From Mariniflexile jejuense (GTDB lineage: Bacteria > Bacteroidota > Bacteroidia > Flavobacteriales > Flavobacteriaceae): a DNA stretch of 64,000 nucleotides. The translations under genes were made by a program, and so were the position numbers. The notes below the pieces were generated by a model, which saw only the letters and a program-made list of their open reading frames with translations, was not told the DNA's origin and ran no database searches. The DNA lies in NCBI RefSeq assembly GCF_042675665.1, contig NZ_JBHTJI010000001.1, positions 124,001-188,000 on the forward strand, given 5' to 3'. The stretch's first letter is position 1. Each line of letters opens with the position of its first letter. Positions 8,990 to 18,217 of the stretch are shown here, piece by piece.

Positions 8990-9625
8990 ATGGGCAATTT
9001 AGATTTGATTACCATTATTATTATAGCAGCAAATGTAATTATATCATACAAAGGATTTAATGACTATGCCTTTTTTGATGCTTATAAATTTAACATTGGC
9101 GGTGTACAAAGAGGCGAGAAGCTACGTATGTTTAGTTCTGGTTTTCTACATGTAGATACGCAACATTTGTTGTTTAATATGCTAACCTTATATTTTTTTG
9201 CAGGAATTGTAATTAATGAATTAGATGTGTTTGGGTTTCTAACAATTTATGTAAGTAGTTTAATTTTTGGGAATTTATTAACTTTATATTTTCACAAAAC
9301 AGAATATCATTATAGTGCAGTTGGGGCAAGTGGCGCTGTAATGGGAGTTATTTATTCTGCAATATTGTTTGATCCATGGATGGAAATTAACTTTTTTATT
9401 CCAGGCTTTGTTTTTGGAATAGGATATTTACTGTATTCGATTTATGGAATGAAGAATAAAGTTGGAAACATAGGACACGATGCTCACTTTGGAGGGGCAA
9501 TTGGAGGTTATGTTACTACCTTAATATTATCTCCTTCACTTTTTAAAACAGACTTATTGTTTGTATGTTTATTATTAATACCAATTATACTGTTATTCAT
9601 TTTGAAAAAAGCAGGGAAAATTTAG
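8990..9625 (+). CDS. Rhomboid-family intramembrane serine protease
   Basis: A 211-residue polytopic membrane protein with the full rhomboid signature: HLLFN in the second helix (His59, Asn63), the nucleophile motif GASG (Ser114) and the catalytic His166 in HDAHFGGAIGGY. It should cleave single-pass membrane proteins inside the bilayer; the substrate is unknown. It has six predicted helices, with no extra cytoplasmic domain or zinc ribbon. Transcribed alone. Confidence 0.9.
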   Translation: MGNLDLITIIIIAANVIISYKGFNDYAFFDAYKFNIGGVQRGEKLRMFSSGFLHVDTQHLLFNMLTLYFFAGIVINELDVFGFLTIYVSSLIFGNLLTLYFHKTEYHYSAVGASGAVMGVIYSAILFDPWMEINFFIPGFVFGIGYLLYSIYGMKNKVGNIGHDAHFGGAIGGYVTTLILSPSLFKTDLLFVCLLLIPIILLFILKKAGKI

Positions 9626-9827
9626 CACTTATTTTTAAAGCTTTATAACTTTCAACTTTGAAACTTTTAACTTTAAACTTACAATTGGCATAGCTATTGA
9701 ATTTATACAATAACTGAGTAATAAGGATTGTTTTTAATTAACTGGTATTCAGTATTATAAATTTTTTGTAAATTATTAAAAATAAAGGAACGGTTTGTTT
9801 TAATGACAGATTGACCTAAATACATAT

Positions 9828-12278
9828 ATGAAAAAATCTAATTTTTTAACGCTTGACAGTTTGTCATTACAGGATTTTGATGAGAACTCAGAATTAATTC
9901 CACTAATGACGCCTGAAGATGAAGCAGAAATAAACAGCGAGAAATTGCCCGAAACACTACCAATTTTATCATTAAGAAATACGGTTTTGTTTCCTGGTGT
10001 AGTAATTCCTATTACAGCAGGTCGTGATAAATCAATTCGTTTAATAAACGATGCTAATAAAGGCAATAAGGTTATAGGTGTTGTAGCCCAAAAAGATGAA
10101 TCGGTTGAAAATCCTTCAGCAAAAGAAATACATGGTATAGGTACAGTTGCCAAAATTTTACGTGTTTTAAAAATGCCAGATGGTAATGTAACGGTTATCA
10201 TCCAAGGAAAAAAACGTTTTAAAGTAGCCGAAGTTCTTACTGAAGAACCGTATATGAATGCTACAGTACGTGAAATTCCTGAAGCAAGACCAGCACAAAA
10301 AAACAAGGAGTTTTTAGCCATCATAGAATCTATTAAAGATTTAGCACTTAGCATAATTAAAGAAAGCCCAAACATTCCTAGTGAAGCTTCTTTTGCTATA
10401 AAAAACATTGAAAGCGATTCGTTTTTAATAAATTTTGTATCGTCAAACATGAATCTTTCGGTTGCAGAAAAGCAATCGTTATTAGAAATTGACGATCTTA
10501 AAAAACGCGCCCTTGCTACACTTAAGTATATGAATATGGAGTTTCAAAAACTGGAACTTAAAAACGATATTCAATCGAAAGTGCAAATGGATATGAATCA
10601 GCAACAGCGTGAATATTTCTTGCATCAGCAAATGAAAACCATCCAAGAAGAATTGGGAGGCGTAAGTCATGATGAAGAAATTGAAGAAATGCGCTTACGT
10701 GCTGATGATAAAGTTTGGGATGAAAAAGTAGCGAAGCATTTTGAAAAAGAACTTGCAAAAATGCAACGCATGAATCCGCAAGTAGCAGAATATTCTATAC
10801 AAAGAAACTATTTAGAATTGTTTTTAGATTTACCTTGGAATGAATTCAGTAAAGATAAATTCGATTTAAAACGCGCCATGAAAATTCTAGACCGCGACCA
10901 TTTTGGTTTAGAAGATGTAAAGCGTAGAATTATAGAATATCTAGCGGTTTTAAAGCTACGTAATGATATGAAATCGCCTATTCTGTGTTTATATGGACCA
11001 CCAGGTGTTGGTAAAACATCGTTAGGTAAATCGATTGCAGAAGCGTTGGGTAGAGAATATGTGCGTATTTCATTAGGTGGTTTACGTGATGAAGCTGAAA
11101 TACGTGGTCATAGAAAAACCTATATTGGTGCAATGCCAGGACGTATCATTCAAAGTTTGAAAAAAGCAGGCACATCAAACCCAGTATTTGTATTAGATGA
11201 AATTGATAAATTATCAAATTCACATCAAGGCGATCCATCTTCAGCAATGTTAGAAGTGTTGGATCCAGAACAGAATTCTGAATTTTACGATAACTTTTTG
11301 GAAATGGGTTACGACCTATCGAAAGTGATGTTCATAGCAACATCAAATAGTTTATCAACCATTCAACCAGCATTGAGAGATCGTATGGAAATTATCAATG
11401 TAACAGGTTATACCATTGAAGAAAAAGTTGAAATTGCAAAACGCCATTTACTTCCAAAACAATTAAAAGAGCATGGTTTAACTGATGAACACTTAAAAAT
11501 AGGTAAAGCACAATTAGAAAAAATAGTTGAAGGTTACACCCGAGAGTCTGGTGTTCGTGGTTTGGAGAAACAAATTGCAAAAATGGTGCGTTATGCAGCT
11601 AAAAACATTGCAATGGAGGAGGATTACAACATTAAAGTAACTAACGAAGATGTTATTGAGGTATTGGGTGGTCCAAAAATGGAGCGTGATAAATACGAAA
11701 ACAACAATGTTGCAGGTGTTGTAACCGGATTAGCATGGACAAGTGTTGGTGGTGATATTTTATTTATAGAATCTATTCTTTCAAAAGGAAAAGGTACCAT
11801 GACTATTACTGGTAATTTAGGTACAGTTATGAAAGAATCTGCTACAATTGCTATGGAATACATAAAATCTAACGCTGATGAATTTGGAATTAATTCTGAG
11901 ATTTTTGAAAAATACAATGTACACATACACGTGCCAGAAGGTGCAACACCAAAAGATGGTCCAAGTGCAGGTGTAACCATGCTAACCTCGTTAGTGTCGT
12001 TATTCACCCAGAAAAAAGTGAAGAAAAGTTTAGCTATGACAGGTGAAATAACGCTTCGAGGCAAAGTACTGCCTGTTGGTGGTATTAAAGAAAAAATTCT
12101 GGCAGCAAAACGAGCTCGGATTAAAGAAATATTACTTTGTGAAGAAAACAGACGTGATATTGAAGAAATAAAACAAGATTACTTAAAAGGTTTAACTTTT
12201 CATTATGTGACTGATATGAGTGATGTTATTAAAATAGCACTCACAAATCAAAAGGTTGTTAATGCAAAAACACTTTAA
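9828..12278 (+). CDS. lon: ATP-dependent protease La (Lon)
   Basis: An 816-residue Lon A protease. The N-terminal substrate-recognition domain (LPILSLRNTVLFPG) precedes a coiled-coil helical region (about 230-340), an AAA+ domain with Walker A GPPGVGKT (residues 390-397) and Walker B FVLDEIDK, and the C-terminal protease domain with Ser713 in PKDGPSAG and Lys754 in PVGGIKEK forming the catalytic dyad. It degrades misfolded and regulatory proteins in the cytoplasm. It has its own 200-bp upstream region with a low-complexity ACTTTTA-like tract. No heat-shock element was identified. Confidence 0.97.
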   Translation: MKKSNFLTLDSLSLQDFDENSELIPLMTPEDEAEINSEKLPETLPILSLRNTVLFPGVVIPITAGRDKSIRLINDANKGNKVIGVVAQKDESVENPSAKEIHGIGTVAKILRVLKMPDGNVTVIIQGKKRFKVAEVLTEEPYMNATVREIPEARPAQKNKEFLAIIESIKDLALSIIKESPNIPSEASFAIKNIESDSFLINFVSSNMNLSVAEKQSLLEIDDLKKRALATLKYMNMEFQKLELKNDIQSKVQMDMNQQQREYFLHQQMKTIQEELGGVSHDEEIEEMRLRADDKVWDEKVAKHFEKELAKMQRMNPQVAEYSIQRNYLELFLDLPWNEFSKDKFDLKRAMKILDRDHFGLEDVKRRIIEYLAVLKLRNDMKSPILCLYGPPGVGKTSLGKSIAEALGREYVRISLGGLRDEAEIRGHRKTYIGAMPGRIIQSLKKAGTSNPVFVLDEIDKLSNSHQGDPSSAMLEVLDPEQNSEFYDNFLEMGYDLSKVMFIATSNSLSTIQPALRDRMEIINVTGYTIEEKVEIAKRHLLPKQLKEHGLTDEHLKIGKAQLEKIVEGYTRESGVRGLEKQIAKMVRYAAKNIAMEEDYNIKVTNEDVIEVLGGPKMERDKYENNNVAGVVTGLAWTSVGGDILFIESILSKGKGTMTITGNLGTVMKESATIAMEYIKSNADEFGINSEIFEKYNVHIHVPEGATPKDGPSAGVTMLTSLVSLFTQKKVKKSLAMTGEITLRGKVLPVGGIKEKILAAKRARIKEILLCEENRRDIEEIKQDYLKGLTFHYVTDMSDVIKIALTNQKVVNAKTL

Positions 12279-12310
12279 ACATTAAAAGGGTTTTCAAAAA
12301 TTAACTGGTA

Positions 12311-12388
12311 ACGTAATTGCGAGCACAGTTAAGCAATCTCAATAATTTGATTATCAATTTTACCGATTGCTTCATACTTCGTAAAGAC
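12311..12388 (+). repeat. Degenerate palindromic extragenic repeat after lon
   Basis: The segment has ATTGCGAGCAC and AAGCAATCTC on the left and GATTGCTTC with TTCGTAAAGAC on the right, an imperfect inverted repeat. The wording resembles the widespread attgcgag...aagcaatct extragenic repeat seen in many bacterial genomes. It fills most of the lon-porQ gap. Only one copy is visible here, so its family assignment is tentative. Confidence 0.4.
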
Positions 12389-12487
12389 TTAAATACATTT
12401 TTTTTTTGAAAGCCTTTTTTTTATGATTTAAAATAAAACATTCATGCTACCGTTTTAAGATAGATTTACTTACTTTGCGATGTAAAT

Positions 12488-13507
12488 ATGCTGAAAAAAA
12501 TTATCACGCTTTTTTGTTTGCTTCTTACAGTCTTAACCTATGCGCAGGTAGGAGGCGAGTCTACGTATCAATTTCTGAATTTAATAACATCTCCACGTCA
12601 AGCTGCTTTAGGAGGTAAAGTGTTAACTAATGTAGATTATGACGTTACGCAGGCACTTTATAATCCAGCAACCATTAATGTGGAAATGGATAATCAACTA
12701 GCATTAAATTATACCAGCTATTTGGGGGCTATTAGCTATGGGTCTGCAGCTTATGCCTATACGGTTGATAGACGTACACAAACTTTTCACGCGGGTATTA
12801 CATATATAGATTACGGTACGTTTGATGGGTATGACGAATCTGGTCAAGAAACAGGTTCGTTTACAGGAAAAGAAACAGCTTTATCAATCGGATATGCATT
12901 ACAATTAGGCTATTCTGATTTTTATTTTGGAAGTAATTTAAAAATAATAACCTCTGCACTTGAACAGTATGGTTCGTTTGGTGCGGCTATTGATATTGGT
13001 TTGTTATATATCAATGAAGATATAGACTTTCACGCAGCATTAGCTGTTAGAAATTTGGGAACACAAATTACCACTTATGCGGGTTTAAATGAAAAATTGC
13101 CTTTTGAGGTAGATTTTGGTATGTCGCAAAGTTTAGAAAATGTACCCCTTCGTTGGCATCTTACTCTAGAGAATTTGCAGGAATGGCCCATAGCAAGACC
13201 AAATCCTTCTAGAACAATAAACGATTTAAGTGGCAACCAAACCGATGAAAAAATTGGATTTTTGGGTCAAATAATGCGACACACTATTGTTGGTGCTGAA
13301 ATTTTTCCTGAACGTGGATTTAACATTCGTTTTGGCTATAATTTTAGACGTGCCGAAGAATTACGAATTATAGACCAACGAAATTTTTCAGGCTTATCTG
13401 CTGGTTTTTCATTAAAAATGAATAAAATGCGTTTTAGCTATACACACATGAAATATTCTAGTGCAGCGAATGCAAATTTTGTCGGTTTACAGATAGATTT
13501 GCAATAG
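12488..13507 (+). CDS. porQ: Type IX secretion system protein PorQ
   Basis: A 339-residue outer-membrane beta-barrel of the PorV/PorQ type, with a cleavable signal peptide (residues 1-19, ending TYAQ). The opening STYQFLNLITSPRQAALGG is characteristic of PorQ. PorQ works at the cell surface with PorU, PorV and PorZ in the T9SS attachment complex that cleaves C-terminal sorting signals and attaches cargo. The cmk gene follows 104 bp downstream, a pairing I have seen in other Bacteroidota. It fits with the T9SS type B cargo encoded at 33-42 kb. Confidence 0.9.
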   Translation: MLKKIITLFCLLLTVLTYAQVGGESTYQFLNLITSPRQAALGGKVLTNVDYDVTQALYNPATINVEMDNQLALNYTSYLGAISYGSAAYAYTVDRRTQTFHAGITYIDYGTFDGYDESGQETGSFTGKETALSIGYALQLGYSDFYFGSNLKIITSALEQYGSFGAAIDIGLLYINEDIDFHAALAVRNLGTQITTYAGLNEKLPFEVDFGMSQSLENVPLRWHLTLENLQEWPIARPNPSRTINDLSGNQTDEKIGFLGQIMRHTIVGAEIFPERGFNIRFGYNFRRAEELRIIDQRNFSGLSAGFSLKMNKMRFSYTHMKYSSAANANFVGLQIDLQ

Positions 13508-13611
13508 AAGTTTTTCAAGTTATAAAGTAGAAAGTTTTTAAAGTTATTTTTAATGAAAAGAGTCAACTTTTTACTTTATAACTTTTTAACTTTACAACTA
13601 ATTTAATTTCA

Positions 13612-14295
13612 ATGAAACACATTACGATTGCTATTGATGGATTTTCTTCAACAGGAAAAAGTACAGTAGCTAAACAACTTGCAAGACATTTAGGCTATGT
13701 ATATGTAGATTCTGGTGCTATGTATAGAGCTGTTACGTTTTATGCGATGCAAGAAGGATACATTACCAAGCATCATTTTAATAAGGATGGTTTAATAGCA
13801 AATCTTAAAAATATAACCATAAGTTTTAAGTTTAATGAAAGTTTAGGATTTGCTGAAGTGTATTTAAACGGTGAAAACATAGAAAATCAAATACGTACTT
13901 TAGAAGTTTCAAGCTTTGTTAGTAAAGTAGCCGAAGTTTCAGAAGTTCGTCAAAAATTAGTAGAACAACAGCAGGTATTTGGAAAACATGGTGGTGTTAT
14001 TATGGATGGACGTGATATAGGAACGGTGGTGTTTCCTAATGCCGACTTAAAGTTATTTATGACGGCTTCAGCCGAAACCAGAGCAAAACGTCGTTTTTCA
14101 GAATTAATAGAGCGAGGCGAAACCGTAACATATGATGCTGTTTTAAAAAACGTTGAAGAACGCGATTATATTGATACAAATAGAGAAGATTCGCCATTAG
14201 TTAAAGCTACCGATGCTATTGAAATTGATAACTCAAACATGACTTTACAAGAACAGTTTAATAAAATTTTAGAATTAGTGAATTCTATCAATTAA
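13612..14295 (+). CDS. cmk: (d)CMP kinase
   Basis: A 227-residue cytidylate kinase phosphorylating CMP and dCMP. The P-loop DGFSSTGKST is at residues 9-18, followed by the YVDSGAMYRAVT nucleotide-binding motif, MDGRDIGTVVFP, and the lid-type segment RAKRRF. The C-terminal ERDYIDTNREDSPL matches the family. The gene sits after porQ and ends at a bidirectional terminator shared with the convergent dioxygenase-like gene. Confidence 0.95.
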   Translation: MKHITIAIDGFSSTGKSTVAKQLARHLGYVYVDSGAMYRAVTFYAMQEGYITKHHFNKDGLIANLKNITISFKFNESLGFAEVYLNGENIENQIRTLEVSSFVSKVAEVSEVRQKLVEQQQVFGKHGGVIMDGRDIGTVVFPNADLKLFMTASAETRAKRRFSELIERGETVTYDAVLKNVEERDYIDTNREDSPLVKATDAIEIDNSNMTLQEQFNKILELVNSIN

Positions 14296-14308
14296 AATGC
14301 ATAATAAA

Positions 14309-14342
14309 AAAGGGTTGTTATCATTATAATATCCAACCCTTT
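14309..14342. terminator. Bidirectional terminator between cmk and dioxygenase-like gene
   Basis: A 9-bp stem AAAGGGTTG/CAACCCTTT encloses a 16-nt loop, with A/T runs on both sides. It sits between two convergent genes. Confidence 0.75.
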
Positions 14343-14367
14343 AGAAAAAAAAGCTACTAATTAACAT

Positions 14368-15084
14368 TTAAACTACAATGGTTTTTAAAAGCGTATAACC
14401 ATCGGTGGTATTTCCTGTGATAGAGTCTAACATATTACCTTCTAAACTATTAGAAAACACATTATCGTTAGCGTTTAAGGTATTAGCTTGTCCGTTATAA
14501 CCCGAAGTAGCATACACCGTATCGCAAACGTTTTTAGGAAAAGCAATCTGTGTAACTCTAATAGATTTTGCGCCACTTGTTAAAATTTCAACATGAATAT
14601 GTGGTGCACGACCATTATACCAACCTGGAAAAATACTAATAAAAGAAGCTTGACCGTTTGCATTTGTAGTTTGTCTGCCTCTTAAAAAGTGGTTATTAGT
14701 ATAATTGGTACTTTGCATAGACGTTCCACCATACTCTGAATAATCACCTTTTGAATCGCAATGCCAAATATCTACCAACACTCCAGCTAATGGTTTGCAA
14801 TCGTTACTTTGGTCTTGAATGGTTAGGGTAATTAATAAAGCAACACCCGAACGATCTCCAATAATATTTTCACGAACTAAATCGGATGGTGTTTTAATAG
14901 GGAATGGTCCAGCAGTTTCACTTGGTGATAGGATGCAATCTCCTGTTGTTCCTGTTGTTGTTTCACTAGAATCATCATTAGAAACGGAATCATCTTCTTT
15001 AGAACAAGCAGAGATTAATGTTGGAATAGCAACAATACTACCTAAACCTACTAATCCTTTTTTAAAAAAATCTTTTCTTTCCAT
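14368..15084 (-). CDS. Intradiol ring-cleavage dioxygenase-like lipoprotein
   Basis: A 238-residue exported protein of the protocatechuate/catechol intradiol dioxygenase family. All four Fe(III) ligands and the conserved Arg can be placed: Tyr115 (WHCDSKGDY), Tyr156 (PGWY), Arg159, His162 and His164 (GRAPHIH). Classic family members open catechol rings in the cytoplasm. This one has an export signal with a lipobox (ISAC, Cys27), so it is extracytoplasmic; MERKDFF is a one-arginine variant of a Tat motif. A Ser/Thr/Asp-rich linker (28-50) follows the lipid anchor. Substrate unknown. The promoter carries the same 30-bp direct-repeat block as the upstream DUF3500 gene. Confidence 0.85.
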   Translation of the reverse strand: MERKDFFKKGLVGLGSIVAIPTLISACSKEDDSVSNDDSSETTTGTTGDCILSPSETAGPFPIKTPSDLVRENIIGDRSGVALLITLTIQDQSNDCKPLAGVLVDIWHCDSKGDYSEYGGTSMQSTNYTNNHFLRGRQTTNANGQASFISIFPGWYNGRAPHIHVEILTSGAKSIRVTQIAFPKNVCDTVYATSGYNGQANTLNANDNVFSNSLEGNMLDSITGNTTDGYTLLKTIVV

Positions 15085-15106
15085 AACATCTTATTTTCTT
15101 TTCATT

Positions 15107-15114
15107 CAAAAATA
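15107..15114 (-). promoter_or_regulatory. -7 element of the dioxygenase-like gene
   Basis: TATTTTTG on the minus strand, 22 nt upstream of the ATG at 15084 and 25 nt downstream of the LytTR-type direct repeat. The spacing is identical at the DUF3500 promoter. Confidence 0.6.
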
Positions 15115-15139
15115 GATTTTACGAATAAGTTTTGAAATT

Positions 15140-15169
15140 TTTTGAGATTAACTAAGAATAGTTTGCGGT
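15140..15169 (-). promoter_or_regulatory. Putative LytTR response-regulator binding site (copy 2)
   Basis: On the plus strand the proximal half TTTTGAGAT (15140-15148) and the distal half GTTTGCGGT (15161-15169) form a direct repeat with 21-bp period and a 12-bp spacer. The whole 30-bp block matches the copy at 17497-17526 at 27 of 30 positions, spacer included. LytTR regulators bind direct repeats with this geometry. Confidence 0.65.
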
Positions 15170-15179
15170 GAATATAGTA

Positions 15180-16343
15180 TTAAAATAAAAATTGAATTCT
15201 GTTATAAAACCAAAACATAGAAAGTAGTATGGTTGTTAAGGCAAACCAAAATCTAAAGGTATGATATATTTTATATTTGCTAAAAAGTAATAATGGAAAT
15301 ACAATTAAAATAATACCTATTTGAGCAATTTCAATACCTAAATTGAAACCTAGCATACTGATAAGTTTTGGTTTAAATGTTAAATCAAGACTTGAAATAC
15401 TTTCTGAAAAAGCTAAGCCATGTATAGTACCAAAAATAAGACCAACCATAGTTTCTTTTGAAGGAAAAATTGGCTTGATTGTGTGAATAGCTGTTAATAT
15501 GATTGTTATAGTTATAAATACTTCAATATATCCTATTTCAAAAGGTATTAAATTAAAAGTTCCTAGAAATAAAGAAAACGAATGTCCTAAGGTAAAAAAT
15601 AAGCTTATGCTTAAAAATCTTTTAAATGTATAAGTGTTTCCTTGAAATAAAGACCATTTTTTACCCTCATTTCTAACTGGTGCAATAAGTAGTAAAAGCA
15701 CGATAAAAAATATGTGATCTAAACCATGAATTATATGATTTATACCCATAATACAAAAACTTTTAAAACCTTTCCAAACACTACCTTTTTCAAGATGAAT
15801 AGTTAATGGTGAAATTTTATCTGTTTCTAAGGCGTATTTAATAGTTCCTAAAAGAAGTGGGGTTTTATTATCATTTAACACACCATTTATCCAATCTTCA
15901 CATAAGACCACCATGATTTGATGATTAATTACTTGATGCGTTATAACATCAAAATTCAAGGTAAAATATCTAATATCAGTTAATGAAACAGGTATTAGTT
16001 TAAATTTTACAATAATTTCTTGGTATGTTCCAAAATTTGGAATGGAATCATTTTGAATATAAATCGTATCTATTTTAGTTTGCCATTGGTTCGTATTTGA
16101 ACTTGCTTTTATATGTTTTAAATAATATGTGGGTAGTGTATTTAAGTCTATAAATTTTTTACTTAAAGCATTTTGATATTCTATATAAGGCGATTTTAAC
16201 TCACCTAAAACATATGCTTCTTTAATTTTTAATTGCAATACAGAATTAGGCATTGGATGTGCTAACGCTTTACCAATGCCTAAAAAGAAACCAATTATTA
16301 TTAAAAAGTAAAAAAAGGATTTAACAATTTTAGTTTCCGCCAT
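15180..16343 (-). CDS. HupE/UreJ-like membrane protein with extracytoplasmic N-terminal domain
   Basis: A 387-residue protein from the ATG at 16343 (MAETKIVK). The open frame runs 32 codons further up, but that part lies inside the DUF3500 gene. A signal-type helix (about 5-28, ending LAHPMPN) leads into a roughly 180-residue beta-rich extracytoplasmic domain. The C-terminal half has six to seven membrane helices with the HupE/UreJ-2 hallmarks GINHIIHGLDHIFF, GHSFSLFLG and GTIHGLAFSE, rich in His and Asp. Some HupE/UreJ proteins are nickel or cobalt transporters, and the conserved histidines fit metal handling; the actual substrate here is unknown. The start overlaps the end of the DUF3500 gene by 14 nt, which suggests translational coupling. 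Confidence 0.8.
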   Translation of the reverse strand: MAETKIVKSFFYFLIIIGFFLGIGKALAHPMPNSVLQLKIKEAYVLGELKSPYIEYQNALSKKFIDLNTLPTYYLKHIKASSNTNQWQTKIDTIYIQNDSIPNFGTYQEIIVKFKLIPVSLTDIRYFTLNFDVITHQVINHQIMVVLCEDWINGVLNDNKTPLLLGTIKYALETDKISPLTIHLEKGSVWKGFKSFCIMGINHIIHGLDHIFFIVLLLLIAPVRNEGKKWSLFQGNTYTFKRFLSISLFFTLGHSFSLFLGTFNLIPFEIGYIEVFITITIILTAIHTIKPIFPSKETMVGLIFGTIHGLAFSESISSLDLTFKPKLISMLGFNLGIEIAQIGIILIVFPLLLFSKYKIYHTFRFWFALTTILLSMFWFYNRIQFLF

Positions 16344-17439
16344 AATCGTTGGTTTTATCTCTCCAAACAGAATGTGGATGATTAGGAGAATAAACAACAC
16401 CTCTTTGCATTGAAAACTCAATCCAAACTGAAGGACCATCTATTCGAACATAATCATTTTGTGAAGCCACTGCTGTAGTGCCAGAATAAGCAATGTAAGT
16501 ATTGGCTAATTCGTTTGTATAATTTAACAATATACTTGCAGCGTTTTCACTATCAATATCTTCAACATAAGTTTTTATAGCATTCAAAACCAATGTTTGT
16601 TTGGCAGTAGATAATGTGCCAACTTGTAAACCAGAAGCTGTTGATGGGAAAACATTATCTGAACCTGGACCAGCAAGTATGTCGGAAAATATACCGCTTA
16701 ATTTTGCTGTGGTTAACTCGGTTGTAGATAAGCTTTGAAGCATCGTAGCAAAGGCATCACGTTCTTGGTTTACAGGACTATAAGTTACACCATCATAAGT
16801 AAATTCATTAAATGGTTCAATGCCTCTAAAAGAAGGTGTAGCTCCAACTAGTGCACCATTGGAATATGTGTTTGCAAATGCTAAATGATGTCCGCCAAAT
16901 TGTAGTTCCCATTTATTTGTTGCAGAAGGTGTGCCATGAAATGCAATATAGTAAAGACCAGAACCATAGCTATTGCCTCCTAAAGTTTCATCGGCTGCCA
17001 ATAAACCATTTATTTCATTGTAACCCTCACTAGTACCTGTGCCAGAAGCAGCTTGTATTAAAGCTTTAGCGTAGCTTATTTGTTCATTGGTTAAAACTTC
17101 AAAACGTAAACCAACTCTACCTTGTACTCCTGGTAAGTTAGACCAACTGCTTTTTGCTACCGAAATAGAATACGCACGTTGTAATGTTGCTATTTGACTG
17201 GCATTTAGTGTAGCCTTAAAGGCATTTGCTAAACATAGTATTTTTGCAAAACCAGATTCACTATTACAGGTCGTTACAGTTGCAGCATTTGTAAGTCCAT
17301 TACCCAAACCACTTGTGGTTGTTTCAGTTTCAGATTCATTTTCTGTTTCTGTTTTGGTTTCATCAGAACTACATGCAAGTAAAATAAAAACTATTAGCAA
17401 CGTAGCTATAACATTTGTTTTTCCAATTATCGAGTTCAT
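16330..17439 (-). CDS. DUF3500 family lipoprotein
   Basis: A 369-residue protein from the ATG at 17439 (MNSIIGKTNV); an in-frame TTG at 17466 would overlap the promoter element. The signal peptide ends in a lipobox (ILLAC, Cys at about residue 23), and an acidic Glu/Thr linker follows, so it is an outer-membrane or surface lipoprotein. The DUF3500 core is clear: KWELQFGGHHLAF, YIAFHGTPS, GIEPFNEF and the C-terminal DGPSVWIEFS with PNHPHSVWRD. The many conserved His/Asp/Glu suggest a metal-dependent activity, but no function is established for the family. First gene of a two-gene unit with the HupE/UreJ-like gene. Confidence 0.85.
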   Translation of the reverse strand: MNSIIGKTNVIATLLIVFILLACSSDETKTETENESETETTTSGLGNGLTNAATVTTCNSESGFAKILCLANAFKATLNASQIATLQRAYSISVAKSSWSNLPGVQGRVGLRFEVLTNEQISYAKALIQAASGTGTSEGYNEINGLLAADETLGGNSYGSGLYYIAFHGTPSATNKWELQFGGHHLAFANTYSNGALVGATPSFRGIEPFNEFTYDGVTYSPVNQERDAFATMLQSLSTTELTTAKLSGIFSDILAGPGSDNVFPSTASGLQVGTLSTAKQTLVLNAIKTYVEDIDSENAASILLNYTNELANTYIAYSGTTAVASQNDYVRIDGPSVWIEFSMQRGVVYSPNHPHSVWRDKTNDYGGN

Positions 17440-17463
17440 AGCATGTTTTTTTTTAATTGAACT

Positions 17464-17471
17464 CAAAAGTA
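17464..17471 (-). promoter_or_regulatory. -7 element of the DUF3500-HupE unit
   Basis: TACTTTTG on the minus strand, 24 nt upstream of the ATG at 17439 and 25 nt downstream of the LytTR-type direct repeat. Confidence 0.6.
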
Positions 17472-17496
17472 TATAGCAGTTTAGTTTTGTTAAACT

Positions 17497-17526
17497 TTTT
17501 GCGATTAATTAAGAAAAGTTTGCGGT
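17497..17526 (-). promoter_or_regulatory. Putative LytTR response-regulator binding site (copy 1)
   Basis: On the plus strand TTTTGCGAT (17497-17505) and GTTTGCGGT (17518-17526) form a direct repeat with 21-bp period. The proximal repeat lies where a -33 element would be expected, consistent with an activator that recruits polymerase. The LytTR regulator gene ends only 5 bp away. Confidence 0.65.
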
Positions 17527-17530
17527 AAGT

Positions 17531-18217
17531 TTAAACGCTTAGAAGTTTTTCTAGTTCTTTTTTATAACTATTTCCTATTGGAAGTAGTATATAATTTAAG
17601 TTTACTTCGTAGCTGTTTACTTGTTTAATGTTTGAAATTGGTATGATGTACGATTTATGTATTCTAACAAATATGTTTTTTGGTAATTTTTCTAAAACGC
17701 CCTTCATTGTAGCTCGTGCTACTATGGTTTTTTCATCTTGAATATAAATTTTAACATAATCATCCATTGCTTCAATGTATAAAATAGTTTCAAAAGGAAT
17801 ACGATGCAATTTATAATCTGCTCTTATTGACAAATGGGTGTTTTCTTGTGTATTATTATCAATGTGTTTTATTTTTTCAATTCGCCCTACAGATTCCGTA
17901 AAACGTTCTATAGAAAAAGGTTTTAACAAATAATCTATAGCATTTAAATTAAAACCTTCTACAGCATACTGGTCGTATGCTGTAGTAAATATTACTTTTA
18001 TATTTTTGTTTAAGGATTTATAAAAATCGATACCATTTATGTTTGGCATTTCAATGTCTAAGAAAACAACATCAACAGGAAATTTATTTAAGTACTTTTT
18101 TGCATTAGAAAGGTTGCTAAAGGTTTTTAATAAAGAAATATTTGGAATAGAATTGCAATAAACTTCAAGAACTTGTAAGGCTAGTGGTTCGTCGTCTATA
18201 GCAATAGCTTTTATCAT
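17531..18217 (-). CDS. LytTR-family response regulator
   Basis: A 228-residue two-domain regulator. The receiver domain (about 1-120) has the acidic pair DDE at 8-10, phospho-acceptor Asp54 in VFLDIEMP, the conserved TTAYDQYA and the Lys in LLKPF. The C-terminal LytTR DNA-binding domain (about 130-228) shows IPFETILYIEAMDDYVKI and VRIHKSYIIPISNI. It overlaps the sensor kinase gene by 4 nt (ATGA), so the two are translated as a pair. Probable targets are the two adjacent direct-repeat sites. Confidence 0.93.
   Translation of the reverse strand: MIKAIAIDDEPLALQVLEVYCNSIPNISLLKTFSNLSNAKKYLNKFPVDVVFLDIEMPNINGIDFYKSLNKNIKVIFTTAYDQYAVEGFNLNAIDYLLKPFSIERFTESVGRIEKIKHIDNNTQENTHLSIRADYKLHRIPFETILYIEAMDDYVKIYIQDEKTIVARATMKGVLEKLPKNIFVRIHKSYIIPISNIKQVNSYEVNLNYILLPIGNSYKKELEKLLSV

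Noticed and set aside
9800..10450. 216-codon minus-strand open frame opposite lon
   Set aside because: It is a shadow of the lon coding strand, with no start region or family match.
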